Shown here piece after piece: positions 1-8,141 of a stretch of 64,000 bases of DNA (its first letter is position 1; each line of letters opens with the position of its first letter). The notes below the pieces were generated by a model. That model saw nothing but the letters and a program-made list of their open reading frames with translations, ran no database searches and was not told the DNA's origin. Origin of the DNA: an uncultured Cellulomonas sp. GTDB lineage: Bacteria; Actinomycetota; Actinomycetes; Actinomycetales; Cellulomonadaceae. Position numbers and translations under genes: made by a program. The stretch covers positions 186,001 through 250,000 of the forward strand of contig NZ_CANLTL010000002.1 of NCBI RefSeq assembly GCF_947494015.1, written 5' to 3'.

Positions 1-446
1 CCGGGTCGCGGGTGGTGGCACGCAACATTGCTGTTTTGATGCTGAGGTAGAGGTCCTGCATCGCCGAGAGTGTGTGGGCGTCGGCGACCTGGAGTTGAGT
101 GTCGGGGATGGCCCGCAGCTTGTTGAGGATCTCGGTGCGGGTGGGGCCGTCGTGCAGCAGGCGCCTGGTGGCGTGTGGTCGGATGCGGACGCTGAGCAGG
201 CTTGTGGCATGCAGGTCCGTTGCGGCGATGTCATCGCAGTAGACGGGTTCCAGTTGCGCGAAGGTGGAGCCGGCGTAGTCCCCGTCTACGTCGTAGAAGG
301 CTCGCAGCCGATGGTGCGCGGGGCGGTTCAGGCCCGTCGAGCGCCAATGCGGTCAAGGCGCGACGGTGGGCGTGCTCCAGGAGCACCTGACTGGGCGTGT
401 CCCCGCCGTCCGGAACCTGGAACCATGGCGTGGCGGCGCTCGTCAT
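1..446 (-). pseudogene. Frameshifted conserved hypothetical protein, cut by the window edge
   Basis: An open frame starts at the ATG at 446, with AAGGAT upstream, and gives a plausible N-terminus (MTSAATPWFQVPDGGDTPSQ...). It runs out of sense near 333. From there the coding signal continues one base out of phase (LNRPAHHRLRAFYDVDGDYA..., then ...LLSVRIRPHATRRLLHDG...) without a stop to base 1. One extra base in the C run at 333-335 (plus strand) explains the shift: removing it joins ...TALALDG to LNRPAHH... The intact protein would exceed 145 residues and continue past the window. The body faintly recalls the DUF6308 family, but that is from memory and unsure. It may be a true pseudogene or a sequencing error. 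Confidence 0.6.
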
Positions 447-574
447 GCGGTGATCCTTACGTATGGGGCCGCCGGCATGGTCGCGTTCACCACGGTTGAG
501 ACGCTTGTCCGCTGCAACTCGCCCGGGCGTTGCTGATATTGCCGTGCGCGTTGTGCGACATCCTGGCCACGCTT

Positions 575-612
575 CAGAGCGCCCCCGCCGAAACGCCCGC
601 GGGGGCGCTCTG
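575..612 (-). terminator. Intrinsic terminator hairpin after the 617-895 gene
   Basis: A near-perfect GC-rich inverted repeat (CAGAGCGCCCCCGC paired with GCGGGGGCGCTCTG) with a short loop. It lies four bases beyond the stop codon of the minus-strand gene at 617-895. No long T-run follows, as is common in high-GC actinobacteria. Confidence 0.7.
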
Positions 613-616
613 AGGG

Positions 617-895
617 TCAGGCGTCGATCCGTGCGTCGAACTCTTCGGTGGAAAGGACTTCCACGGCGAGTACGGGAACCGGGGCTCCAGCGGACTGGGC
701 CAGTGCCAGTCCGCGGCTGAACGCGTCGGTCAGGTCGCGCGCGGGGATGGTGATGTGAACCTGCACCCAGTGCCGATGCGCCGTGACGCTGGCGGCGGGG
801 TGATGTCCGCTCAGGTTGTCGAGCAGCTGATCGACGAAGTTCTCGGCGTAGTGGGTGGCGTACTCCACGCGCAGGTTGTGGTCGATGAAGGTCAT
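617..895 (-). CDS. Small hypothetical protein, 92 aa
   Basis: I do not recognise the family. The start is the ATG at 895, chosen over an upstream in-frame ATG because GAGGAG sits six bases before it. The protein begins MTFIDHNLRVEYATHYAENF and is acidic and soluble, with no signal peptide or membrane segment. Its centre (HRHWVQVHITIPARDLTDAF) looks like a beta-strand followed by a helix, so a small alpha/beta fold is likely. A strong terminator follows the stop. It lies in the accessory flank between a frameshifted gene and a glycolipid-binding-type gene, with no evident operon partner. Confidence 0.7.
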   Translation of the reverse strand: MTFIDHNLRVEYATHYAENFVDQLLDNLSGHHPAASVTAHRHWVQVHITIPARDLTDAFSRGLALAQSAGAPVPVLAVEVLSTEEFDARIDA

Positions 896-1201
896 GCGGT
901 TCTCCTCAACGGCGTGCTGCGCCGCCGCCGGACGGGGCGGCGCCAAGGGGGCGCCCCTCGGGTGTCATCCGAGGAGCTGGCCTTGCCTCCGCCGCGCGTT
1001 CCGCATCGTCGCAACCTATCGAGGCGCGAGCGTCGTCGTCGCCCGTGCACGCCACCCACGGCTATCCGAAGCAACGGTCAGCCGCCACGCAGTACCCCGG
1101 CCAGACCCCTGCGGGTGCCGGTCGCGCGCCGAGAAGCAGATGTGCGCCACGTCGTCGCTGCGCGGACCGGCGCGATCGAGAGGCTCGGCATACTTGGTCG
1201 G
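896..1201. other. Intergenic stretch, no gene recognised
   Basis: About 300 bases between a minus-strand gene and a plus-strand gene. It should hold promoters for both. I see no clear -35/-10 pair, RNA structure or convincing reading frame. If the glycolipid-binding-type gene starts upstream of 1202 (in-frame GTG at 1142) the gap is shorter. Confidence 0.4.
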
Positions 1202-1801
1202 GTGACCGATCGCCTCCTCTCCTGGACCGGAGTCGATGACCCCGCGCGGGTCGACCACGCCAGCGTCCAGCTGGGCGACGACTGGATGCGCGCGATCGGC
1301 AGCTCACGCTCGAAGCGGTTCACTACCAGTTGGGAACTCGACGTCGCGGAGGGCTGGCAGACCCGGGCCCTGAAGGTCACGGCGCGCGGCTTCGGCTGGT
1401 CGCGCACGCTGGAGCTGAGCAGATCTGCACGTGGCCGGTGGTCCGCCGTCGCCGACCACCACGGCAGCATCGACCTGCCCGAGCCCGGGCTCGGCGAGCC
1501 CGACAGTCTCGACGGTGCGACCGATTGCGACCTGGGTCTCTGCCCAGTCACCAACACCATGCCGATTCGGCGACTCGGCGTGCTGGATCACGACGTCGAT
1601 GACAAGCACCTGGTCATGGCCTGGGTCGAGGTGCCCTCGCTCCGGGTGCTCCGAAGTGACCAGGTCTACGCCTCGGCCCCCAGCGACGACGACGGGCGGA
1701 GGGTGCGGTACGCCAGCTACAGCGGCGACTTCAGCGCAGTCCTCTCCGTCGACGAGGACGGCCTGGTGGTCGACTACCCGGACCTGGCTCGGCGCTCCTA
1801 G
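1202..1801 (+). CDS. Putative glycolipid-binding domain protein
   Basis: A protein of about 199 residues that matches my recollection of the Glycolipid_bind family (PF06475, formerly DUF1089). Visible hallmarks are the opening WTGVDDPARVDHASVQLG, a central strand stretch ending in GWQTRALKV, the signature PVTNTMPIRRLG near residue 120, and a C-terminal LVVDYPDLARRS. The fold is a beta-barrel-like shell; the biological role is not established. No signal peptide is seen, so it is probably cytoplasmic. The GTG at 1202 gives the family's usual length, but its ribosome-binding site is poor and GTG 1142 is an alternative. It stands alone, unlinked to its neighbours. Confidence 0.7.
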   Translation: MTDRLLSWTGVDDPARVDHASVQLGDDWMRAIGSSRSKRFTTSWELDVAEGWQTRALKVTARGFGWSRTLELSRSARGRWSAVADHHGSIDLPEPGLGEPDSLDGATDCDLGLCPVTNTMPIRRLGVLDHDVDDKHLVMAWVEVPSLRVLRSDQVYASAPSDDDGRRVRYASYSGDFSAVLSVDEDGLVVDYPDLARRS

Positions 1802-2002
1802 CGAGCCGACTCGTCAGCGATAGCGCGCCGAAGAAGCGCCTCCTCACCGGATGATGGCCTGCGCGGGAGCGGCGCGCGTAGCCGCTGTGACGGTGAACGC
1901 CGCAGCGCCGCAGGCGTCCTGCCGAGGTGGACGAGCAGCGATCAGCGCCGTCGCCTGCGTCGAGGTGGGGTCGACATGTCGCTCGTGCCCGGCCTCGTGC
2001 CT

Positions 2003-3247
2003 CTAGAGCCCCTGGAGCCGGCGCTCGAGGAACGCCCGCTCCACCGCGTTCGTCGTGAGCAGCAGCGCCTCCTCATAAGCGAGGCGGGCGTCGGCGACCC
2101 GACCGAGGCGGCGTAGGAAGTCTGCGCGGGCGGCGGCCGCGTACGGGTAGGTGGCGAGTGTCGGCTCGTCCCGCAGCGCGTCGAGCTCGGCCAGTCCCGC
2201 GCGTGGGCCCCGGGCCAGCCCGACGGCCACCGCGCGATTCAGGGCGACCACGGGCGACGGCCATACCTGGACGAGGGCGTCGTACAGACCGACGATCTCC
2301 TGCCAGTCGGTGTCCTCCCAGGTGGGCGACTCGGCGTGCACGGCCGCGATCGCGGCCTGCAGCGCGTACCGGCCGGGCGGACGGTGGGCGAGGGCCTCAC
2401 GGACGAGGGCGATGCCTTCCCCGATCGCCGTCGTGTCCCACCGGCTGCGGTCCTGCTCCTCGAGGAGCAGGAGCCGGCCGTCGCCAGTGCGGGTGGCGCG
2501 GCGCGAGTCCGTGAGCAGGACGAGCGCGAGGAGGCCCGCGACGTCGGGGTCGCCCGGCAGCAGGACTCGGAGCATCCGTGCGAGATCCAGTGCCCGCTCC
2601 ACGAGGTCGGCGCGGACCAGGTCGGCTCCGGCGGGCGCGGTGTGCCCGGTGGTGAGGACGAGGTGGACGACGTCGAGGACGGCGGCGACTCGTTCGGGTC
2701 GCTCCTCCGGTGGCGGCACCCGGTACGGGATGCGTGCGGCGGCGATCTTCTTCTTCGCCCGCGTCAGCCGGGCCGCCATCGTCGGCTCGCTGACGAGGAA
2801 GGCCCGGGCCACCTCGCCCGTGGTCAGGCCGCAGACGAGCCTGAGGGTGAGCGCCACCTGCGCGTCCCGGTTCAGGCCGGGATGGCAGCAGGTGAACACC
2901 AGCCGCAGTCGGTCGTCCGGCAGCTCCTCCCGTGCGGCGACCACGTCGTCCAGCCCGGGGGCGTGCTCGGCCTCCACGAGGAGCGGGACGGCCCGCCGCC
3001 AGAGCTGCTCACGCCGGACCGCGTCCACGGCACGCCGTCGAGCGACCGTGGTCAGCCACGCCCCGGGGTTGCGCGGGATCCCGGTCCCGGGCCAGGCCGT
3101 GGGGGCCTGGGTGAAGGCGTCCTGCGCGCACTCCTCGGCCATGTCGAGGTCGCGCACCACGCGCACCGTCGCGGCGAGCACCAGGGCCCACTCGCGACGG
3201 TGCGCGTCGGCCACGGCAGCGGCCACCTGGGCCGCCCGCACGTCCAC
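2003..3247 (-). CDS. ECF sigma factor with C-terminal TPR-like extension (ECF42 type)
   Basis: An RNA polymerase sigma factor of about 414 aa, far longer than an ordinary ECF sigma of about 190. Region 2 lies at residues 15-80 (DMAEECAQDAFTQA, then NPGAWLTTVARRRAVDAVRR). Region 4 lies at about 105-165 (LPDDRLRLVFTCCHPGL, then TTGEVARAFLVSEPTMAARL). The remainder is a helical DUF6596/TPR-like domain (LVLLTDSRRATR, TDWQEIVGLYDAL, SPVVALNRAVAV). A sigma factor with this tail next to a DGPF/YCII protein is the ECF42 arrangement, which lacks a classical anti-sigma factor. The DGPF gene is 46 bp upstream on the same strand, so the two are probably co-transcribed. The start is uncertain: GTG 3247 was chosen, as no ATG is near. 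Confidence 0.88.
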   Translation of the reverse strand: MDVRAAQVAAAVADAHRREWALVLAATVRVVRDLDMAEECAQDAFTQAPTAWPGTGIPRNPGAWLTTVARRRAVDAVRREQLWRRAVPLLVEAEHAPGLDDVVAAREELPDDRLRLVFTCCHPGLNRDAQVALTLRLVCGLTTGEVARAFLVSEPTMAARLTRAKKKIAAARIPYRVPPPEERPERVAAVLDVVHLVLTTGHTAPAGADLVRADLVERALDLARMLRVLLPGDPDVAGLLALVLLTDSRRATRTGDGRLLLLEEQDRSRWDTTAIGEGIALVREALAHRPPGRYALQAAIAAVHAESPTWEDTDWQEIVGLYDALVQVWPSPVVALNRAVAVGLARGPRAGLAELDALRDEPTLATYPYAAAARADFLRRLGRVADARLAYEEALLLTTNAVERAFLERRLQGL

Positions 3248-3293
3248 GGTCAGGCGGACCGGGGACGTGCGGCCGGACGACGGACCGTCGGGC

Positions 3294-3641
3294 TCACTCG
3301 AACTCCATGATGGGGCGGACCTCCACGCCGCCGTCGGGCGCCGGGACGTCCTTCGCGATCGCGATGGCGGCGTCGAGGTCTGCGGCCTCGACGACGTAGA
3401 AGCCGCCGAGCGTCTCCTTCGTCTCGACGAACGGGCCGTCGGTGACCAGCGGCTCGTCACCGGGCCGAGTCCGGATCGCTGTCGCGGTCGACGTCTCGCG
3501 CAGCGCCTCGCCGCCGCGGAGGGCGGCGCCGTGCTTCTCGCTGAAGGCGGTGTGGGCGCGCATCGACTCGTCGACCGCCGCCGCTCCCCCGGCCGCGTAG
3601 GCCTGCTCGTCGCCGTAGATGAGGATCAGGTACTTCGCCAT
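3294..3641 (-). CDS. YCII-related DGPF-domain protein, partner of ECF42 sigma
   Basis: A protein of 115 aa with the YCII/DGPF fold: the N-terminal strand MAKYLILIYGDEQAY, the signature TDGPFVETKE with DGPF at about residues 68-71, and a C-terminal strand VEVRPIMEF. Starts at ATG 3641 with GGAAGGAACGACC just upstream. Proteins of this family are regularly encoded beside ECF42 sigma factors; their exact role is unsettled (a small dimeric enzyme-like fold). It is the first gene of a two-gene operon with the sigma factor, which begins 46 bp downstream. A promoter probably lies in the 3642-3800 region but I cannot define it. Confidence 0.88.
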   Translation of the reverse strand: MAKYLILIYGDEQAYAAGGAAAVDESMRAHTAFSEKHGAALRGGEALRETSTATAIRTRPGDEPLVTDGPFVETKETLGGFYVVEAADLDAAIAIAKDVPAPDGGVEVRPIMEFE

Positions 3642-3790
3642 GGTCGTTCCTTCCGGCTGGGGCGTCCTCTGTCGAGCGCCGTCACCTGGACGTCGGTCGA
3701 GGATGGCGCAGATCGACAGCCCGGCACAACGACTTCGGTGACGAGCGGCGTCGGCCATGAACGAAGCATCGTCGGCGGCGTGGACGTCGA

Positions 3791-4106
3791 CGATGCTTCG
3801 CCGGGACCCCGCCCTCGGTAGCCCCGTCGGCACGGCTCCGCGACGGCGTCGACCCGCCCACCGGCGCGGCACAGGGACGGTCGTACGCCCACCGGGCCGC
3901 GGCCGGCCACGCCCGAACGCCCGGTCGCCAGCTGGTGGTCCGCTACGACCTGACCTCCACGGCGCCGAAGTCCGTCCCGGTGCGATGAGCCCACAGATGA
4001 CCGCACCAGGGCGCAGGCGCACGCGACGCACCAGGCGGCGGTGGCCGAGGCGTCGGCCTTCTCGCGCTCCGTCGACCGCACGACAGAGGCCCTCTCGCTC
4101 TGCTGA
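3791..4106 (+). pseudogene. Decayed fragment of a MobF/TrwC-type conjugative relaxase
   Basis: Two frames here read as adjoining pieces of a MobF relaxase N-terminus. The first, up to a stop at 3986, gives GVDPPTGAAQGRSYAHRAA and then RQLVVRYDLTSTAPKSVPVR. This matches the relaxase motif YDLTFSAPKSVS and the upstream DPxTGxxxGR element. One base out of phase, from 3984, follows DEPTDDRTRAQAHATHQAA and VAEASAFSRSVDR, like the helix after that motif (DExTRxxxxxAHxAAVAxAxxF). The catalytic Tyr, His triad and helicase part are missing. It ends 32 bases from the 3' end of the initiator tRNA gene, a typical integration site, so I infer the relic of an integrated conjugative element. Confidence 0.55.
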
Positions 4107-4121
4107 GCGAAAGGGCCTCTG
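4084..4121 (-). terminator. Terminator hairpin downstream of the initiator tRNA
   Basis: A perfect 10-bp outer stem (CAGAGGCCCT with AGGGCCTCTG) and an inner stem around CGCT/AGCG. It begins 17 bases beyond the tRNA 3' end in the direction of tRNA transcription. Confidence 0.75.
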
Positions 4122-4137
4122 ACCTGCACTTACTGTG

Positions 4138-4211
4138 TAGCGGGGGCAGGATTTGAACCTGCGACCTCTGGGTTATGAGCCCAGCGAGCTACCGAGCTGC
4201 TCCACCCCGCG
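4138..4211 (-). tRNA. Initiator tRNA-fMet (CAT)
   Basis: Read on the minus strand, the gene opens CGCGGGGTGGAGCAGCTCGG. It has the anticodon arm CTGGGCTCATAACCCAG and the T-arm core GGTTCAAATCC. Three features identify the initiator rather than the elongator: an unpaired first base pair (C1 against U72), three consecutive G:C pairs at the base of the anticodon stem, and near-identity to the bacterial initiator consensus. The 3' CCA is not encoded (the sequence after A73 is CAC). A terminator hairpin follows. Confidence 0.95.
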
Positions 4212-4236
4212 TCGGTGATCACCACTCTACGTCACC

Positions 4237-4269
4237 GGGCCGGGCCCTGGGAAATCCAGGGCCCGGCCC
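4237..4269 (-). terminator. Terminator of the UPF0182 gene
   Basis: A perfect 14-bp stem (GGGCCGGGCCCTGG with CCAGGGCCCGGCCC) and a 5-base loop, downstream of the stop at 4342. A smaller hairpin (GACGTGAG/CTCACGTC, 4273-4292) lies just before it. Together they separate this gene from the tRNA. Confidence 0.75.
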
Positions 4270-4341
4270 GAGGACGTGAGCCCGCTCACGTCGGCGCCGG
4301 TCTTCCGGCTCCGGCCCGACCGGGCGAGCCGGCCGAGCCGG

Positions 4342-7300
4342 TCACCCGCCCAGCGCCGCCTCGGCCGCGATCGCGGCCTCGATGGCCTGCTGGAGCCGCT
4401 GCTGCGCCTCGCCGTACGCGGTGAAGTCCCCGGCAGCGAGCGCCGCCTGACCCTCGGCGTACGCCGCGTTCGCGTCGGCGAGCGCCTGGTCGAGCTGGGC
4501 ACGGGCGTCACCGGCCGGCGGCTGCACCGGCTCGACGGGCTCCTCGTCACCACCGCTGTCGCCGGGGTCGAGCGCCGGCGGGACGTTCGGCTCGGGCTCC
4601 GGGCTGCCGCCCGGGTCGGCCGCCGGCGCGCCCTCGGGCTCCTCGGGGTCCGGCGCCGTGGGGCCGACGTCCACCGGGTCGACGTCGACGTCCGCACCCG
4701 AGTCGCCGCCGAACACCTGGTCCAGGGCCTCCCCGAGCGTGTCGGCGAAACCGACCGTGTCACCGAAGGCGACCAGCACCTTGCGCAGCAGCGGGTACTG
4801 CGTGCCGGTGGACGACTGGACGTAGACCGGCTGCACGTACAGCAGCCCGCCGCCGACCGGGAGGGTCAGCAGGTTCCCGTTGCGGACCGTCGAGTCGCCC
4901 TGCCGCAGCAGGTTCAGCTCGCGGGACACCGTGGGGTCGGAGTTGAACTGGTTCTGAACCTGGCCGGGCCCGGAGACCGTCGTGTTGCGCGGCAGCTCGA
5001 GCAGCCGCAGCTGCCCGTAGGACTCGGCCGGCTGCCCCTCCTGATCGCCTGCCTCGGCGTTGGCGGCCAGGAACCCGGTGAGCACCTCGCGCTCCCCACC
5101 GGCCGGGATGAAGGTCGACGTGAGCGAGAACGCCGGCTCCTCCTGCCCCGGCATCTGCAGAGTGAGGTAGTACGGCGGCTGCGCGACGGCGGCCTCCTGC
5201 GTCGGGTCGTTGGGCGAGGTCCAGAAGTCCTGCCCGGTGTAGAAGTCCAGGGCGTCCTCGACGTGGTACCGGGCCAGCAGGGTGCGCTGCACCTTGAACA
5301 GGTCCTCCGGGTACCGGATGTGGCTCATCAGGTCGCCGCTGATGTCCGCCACCGGGCGGATGGTGTTCGGGAAGATCTGCTGCCACGCCTGCAGCAGCGG
5401 GTCCTCGGCGTCCCACGCGTACAGGGTCACCTCGCCGGTGTACGCGTCGACCGTCGCCTTGACCGAGTTGCGGATGTAGTTCGCCTGCTGCGGGAGCAGC
5501 TCGGCGACCGCACCGCGCGCGGTGAGCGAGTCGATGGTGACGTCCTCGAGCTGGGCGAGGGTCGAGTACGGGTAGGAGTCGGTGGTCGTGTAGCCGTCCA
5601 CCATCCACACCACGCGGTCGTCGACGACGGCGGGGTACACGCGCCCGTCGAGCGTGAGGTACGGCGCGACCTTCTCCACGCGCTGGCGCGGGTCGCGGTC
5701 GTAGAGGATCTCGGACTGCTCGGTGACGCGCTCGGAGAACAGCAGCTCCTGGTCGCCGAACTTCAGCGCGTAGAGCAGCTTGTTGAACACGTTCCCCACG
5801 CTCGGCCCGGCGTCGATCTCCTGCGTCGGGAAGGAGTTGTTGACCTGCCCGCCGGCCTCGTCGTCGGGGTAGTCCAGCTCCCAGGGGTTGGTCTCCCCCG
5901 GCGCGCCCACGATGGAGTACGTCGGGGAGTTCTGGCCGAAGTAGATCCGGGGCTCGTACCCGCTGAGCTCGCCGACCGGCGGGATGCCGCCCTCGTAGAA
6001 CGCGGGCTGCCCCTCGTCGCTGGTGGTGTTGCCGTAGGCCGCGACCACGCCGAAGCCGTGGGTGTAGACGGTGTGGTCGTTGACCCAGGTGCGCTGCGCG
6101 TCCCCGAGCCCGCCGAGGTTCAGCTCGCGGACGGCGATCACGGTGTCGCGGCTCTCGCCGTCGATGTCGTACCGGTCCACCGAGAGCGTGTCCGGGAACC
6201 CGTAGTACTGCTTGTTCTGCTGCAGCTGACGGAAGGAGGGGCTGACGATCGTCGGGTCGAGCAGCCGGATGCTGGCCGCGGTCTCGGCGTCCTGGCGCAG
6301 CGCACCCGGCTCGGCGTCGGTCGTCGCGGAGTACGGGGTGACCTCGACGTCGTCCAGCCCGAACGCCGTCCGGGTCGCGTCGATGTTGCGCTGGATGAAC
6401 TCCTCCTCGAGCTCCTGCGCGTTCGGCGTCACCCGGAACTGCTGGACGACCGCGGGGTAGATGCCGCCGATCGCCACCGCCGACACCACCATGAGGCCGA
6501 CGCCGATCGCCGGCCAGCGCCAGTTGCCGCGCACCGCGTACAGCACGAACAGCAGCGCCACGAACACCGCGATCGCGGCGAGGATGGCCTTGGACGGGAT
6601 GACGGCGTTGACGTCGGCGTACGACGCGCCCTGGAACCGCTGGTTGGAGCCGGGCTGCATCAGCAGCGAGTACCGGTCCAGCCAGTAGTTGGCGGCGATC
6701 AGCAGCAGGAGCAGCGCGGCGAGCACCGAGAGCTGGACGCGCGCGGCGCGCGTGGTGTGCGGGCCCGGGCCACCGATGCGCAGCCCGCCGTACAGGTAGT
6801 GCGTCGCGATCGCGCCGATGGTGCTGATGACGACGACCGCCATGAGGAACGACACCACGAACCGCAGGCCGGGCAGCGTGAACACGAAGAAGGACAGGTC
6901 CAGGCCGTACTGGGGGTCCTGGCGGCCGAACGGGACGCCGTTCATCCACAGCTGGACGGTCTCCCACTGCTGGGAGGCGGCGGCGCCCGCGAAGAACCCG
7001 AGCAGCGCCGGACCGGCCACCATGACCAGCTTGCGCAGCGGCTCGACGGCCTCGCGGTACTGGTCGAGGTTGGCCTGCTCGGGCGTCGTGGGGGCGTACA
7101 CCGGGCGCGACCGGTACGCCACGTTCAGCGACGTGGCGACGGCCGCGGCCATCAGCACGAAGCCGGCCACGAACAGCAGCGCGCGGGTGAGCCACTCGAT
7201 GCGCAGCACCTGCACGTAGCCCAGCACGTCGTACCAGAGGACCTCGGTCCAGATCTGCGCCAGGAACATCAGCAGCACGGCCAGGCCGGCCAGGACCAGC

Positions 7301-7380
7301 AGCGTGGGGACCAGCGGGCCGCGACGGCGGCGGGCGCTCGGTGGGCCGGCGGGCCGGCGGGGAGGTGCGGTGAAGCTCAC
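4342..7380 (-). CDS. UPF0182 family membrane protein
   Basis: A 1012-aa integral membrane protein of the UPF0182/COG1615 family, ubiquitous in actinobacteria; its function is unknown. The first 310 residues hold about seven transmembrane segments (the first at about 22-44, VPTLLVLAGLAVLLMFLAQI). A large extracytoplasmic region follows (SNQRFQGASYADVNAVIPSK, then a long beta-rich part with LPVGGGLLYVQPVYVQS). The tail is acidic and Pro-rich (about 890-950) and ends in an Ala-rich coiled coil (YAEGQAALAAGDFTAYGEAQ), as usual for the family. The length fits. The start ATG 7380 precedes a basic N-terminus. It is divergent from the PPA1309 gene, and the pair matches the Rv3193c neighbourhood. Confidence 0.93.
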   Translation of the reverse strand: MSFTAPPRRPAGPPSARRRRGPLVPTLLVLAGLAVLLMFLAQIWTEVLWYDVLGYVQVLRIEWLTRALLFVAGFVLMAAAVATSLNVAYRSRPVYAPTTPEQANLDQYREAVEPLRKLVMVAGPALLGFFAGAAASQQWETVQLWMNGVPFGRQDPQYGLDLSFFVFTLPGLRFVVSFLMAVVVISTIGAIATHYLYGGLRIGGPGPHTTRAARVQLSVLAALLLLLIAANYWLDRYSLLMQPGSNQRFQGASYADVNAVIPSKAILAAIAVFVALLFVLYAVRGNWRWPAIGVGLMVVSAVAIGGIYPAVVQQFRVTPNAQELEEEFIQRNIDATRTAFGLDDVEVTPYSATTDAEPGALRQDAETAASIRLLDPTIVSPSFRQLQQNKQYYGFPDTLSVDRYDIDGESRDTVIAVRELNLGGLGDAQRTWVNDHTVYTHGFGVVAAYGNTTSDEGQPAFYEGGIPPVGELSGYEPRIYFGQNSPTYSIVGAPGETNPWELDYPDDEAGGQVNNSFPTQEIDAGPSVGNVFNKLLYALKFGDQELLFSERVTEQSEILYDRDPRQRVEKVAPYLTLDGRVYPAVVDDRVVWMVDGYTTTDSYPYSTLAQLEDVTIDSLTARGAVAELLPQQANYIRNSVKATVDAYTGEVTLYAWDAEDPLLQAWQQIFPNTIRPVADISGDLMSHIRYPEDLFKVQRTLLARYHVEDALDFYTGQDFWTSPNDPTQEAAVAQPPYYLTLQMPGQEEPAFSLTSTFIPAGGEREVLTGFLAANAEAGDQEGQPAESYGQLRLLELPRNTTVSGPGQVQNQFNSDPTVSRELNLLRQGDSTVRNGNLLTLPVGGGLLYVQPVYVQSSTGTQYPLLRKVLVAFGDTVGFADTLGEALDQVFGGDSGADVDVDPVDVGPTAPDPEEPEGAPAADPGGSPEPEPNVPPALDPGDSGGDEEPVEPVQPPAGDARAQLDQALADANAAYAEGQAALAAGDFTAYGEAQQRLQQAIEAAIAAEAALGG

Positions 7381-7484
7381 GGCGTGGAGGTCCTCGTCGT
7401 CGACGAACAGGGGAGAGCCGGGTGCTCACCCGGACTTCCGGTGAACGCCTGGGGCAGCGCCCAGGTTCCCACACGGGTGGGACG

Positions 7485-8090
7485 ATGAAGCACATGACCG
7501 ACCAGACCGACCCGCCCACGCACGACCCCGCCGCGCCCGTCCCGCCGCCCCTGCCCACCCCGGCGCAGGTGGCCCTCGCCGGCGCGGTCCACGAGATCGA
7601 ACGGCACGTGGCGACGGCCGGCTGGGACGGCCCGGTCCGCGTGTTCGCGCTCGTCCGCACCGCCGCCGCCCTCGACGCCTCCCCCGAGCTCGCCGACCAG
7701 CTGCCGCCCGACGTGGTCACGGCGGCCCGGGCGGACGCGAGCCACCTGACCTCGGTCGAGCAGGAGGGCCTGCCGGGCGCCACCGACCTGGAGGAGCTGC
7801 TCGGCGGCCTGCAGTGGCCCGACACCGTGGACGGCGCGGCCGTCGTCGTCGAGCGTGTCGTGCTGCCGCCCGCTGCCGAGGAGGGCATGCCCGCCGACGA
7901 CGACGCGGCGCTGGCCTACCTGATGGCGCACCCCGACCGGCAGGACGTCCGGATCGCCGTCGGCGCGCTGCGCAGCGGCGAGTCGTGGACGGCGCTGCGC
8001 ACCCGCGCGAACGACTCCGACGACGACGTCGCCGTCGGGCCCGACCTGGTGCCCGGGCTGCTCGAGGCGCTGCGCGCGACCTTCAGCTAG
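7485..8090 (+). CDS. PPA1309 family protein
   Basis: A soluble, acidic protein of about 201 aa and unknown function, found in many actinobacteria beside the UPF0182 gene and named after PPA1309 of Cutibacterium acnes. Visible features are a Pro-rich N-terminus (PPTHDPAAPVPPPLPTP), the helix VALAGAVHEIERHVATAGWD and the strand GPVRVFALVRT. The conserved middle is LQWPDTVDGAAVVVERVVL, followed by HPDRQDVRIAVGALRSGESW. ATG 7485 (after GGGTGGGACG) or the next in-frame ATG at 7494 could be the start. It is transcribed away from UPF0182 and converges with the PDZ/Lon-like protease gene, 51 bp away. Confidence 0.85.
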   Translation: MKHMTDQTDPPTHDPAAPVPPPLPTPAQVALAGAVHEIERHVATAGWDGPVRVFALVRTAAALDASPELADQLPPDVVTAARADASHLTSVEQEGLPGATDLEELLGGLQWPDTVDGAAVVVERVVLPPAAEEGMPADDDAALAYLMAHPDRQDVRIAVGALRSGESWTALRTRANDSDDDVAVGPDLVPGLLEALRATFS

Positions 8091-8141
8091 GCGGTCGCCG
8101 TCGCGGTGGACCCGCCGGGACGCCGGCGACGCCCGGACCGC

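Noticed and set aside
4138-4211. Elongator tRNA-Met
   Set aside because: The C1-U72 mismatch and the three G:C pairs in the anticodon stem identify the initiator.
4276-7488. A 1070-codon open frame antisense to the UPF0182 gene
   Set aside because: It is a shadow produced by high GC; its translation is Arg/Val/Gly-rich with no family, while the opposite strand gives a complete UPF0182 protein.
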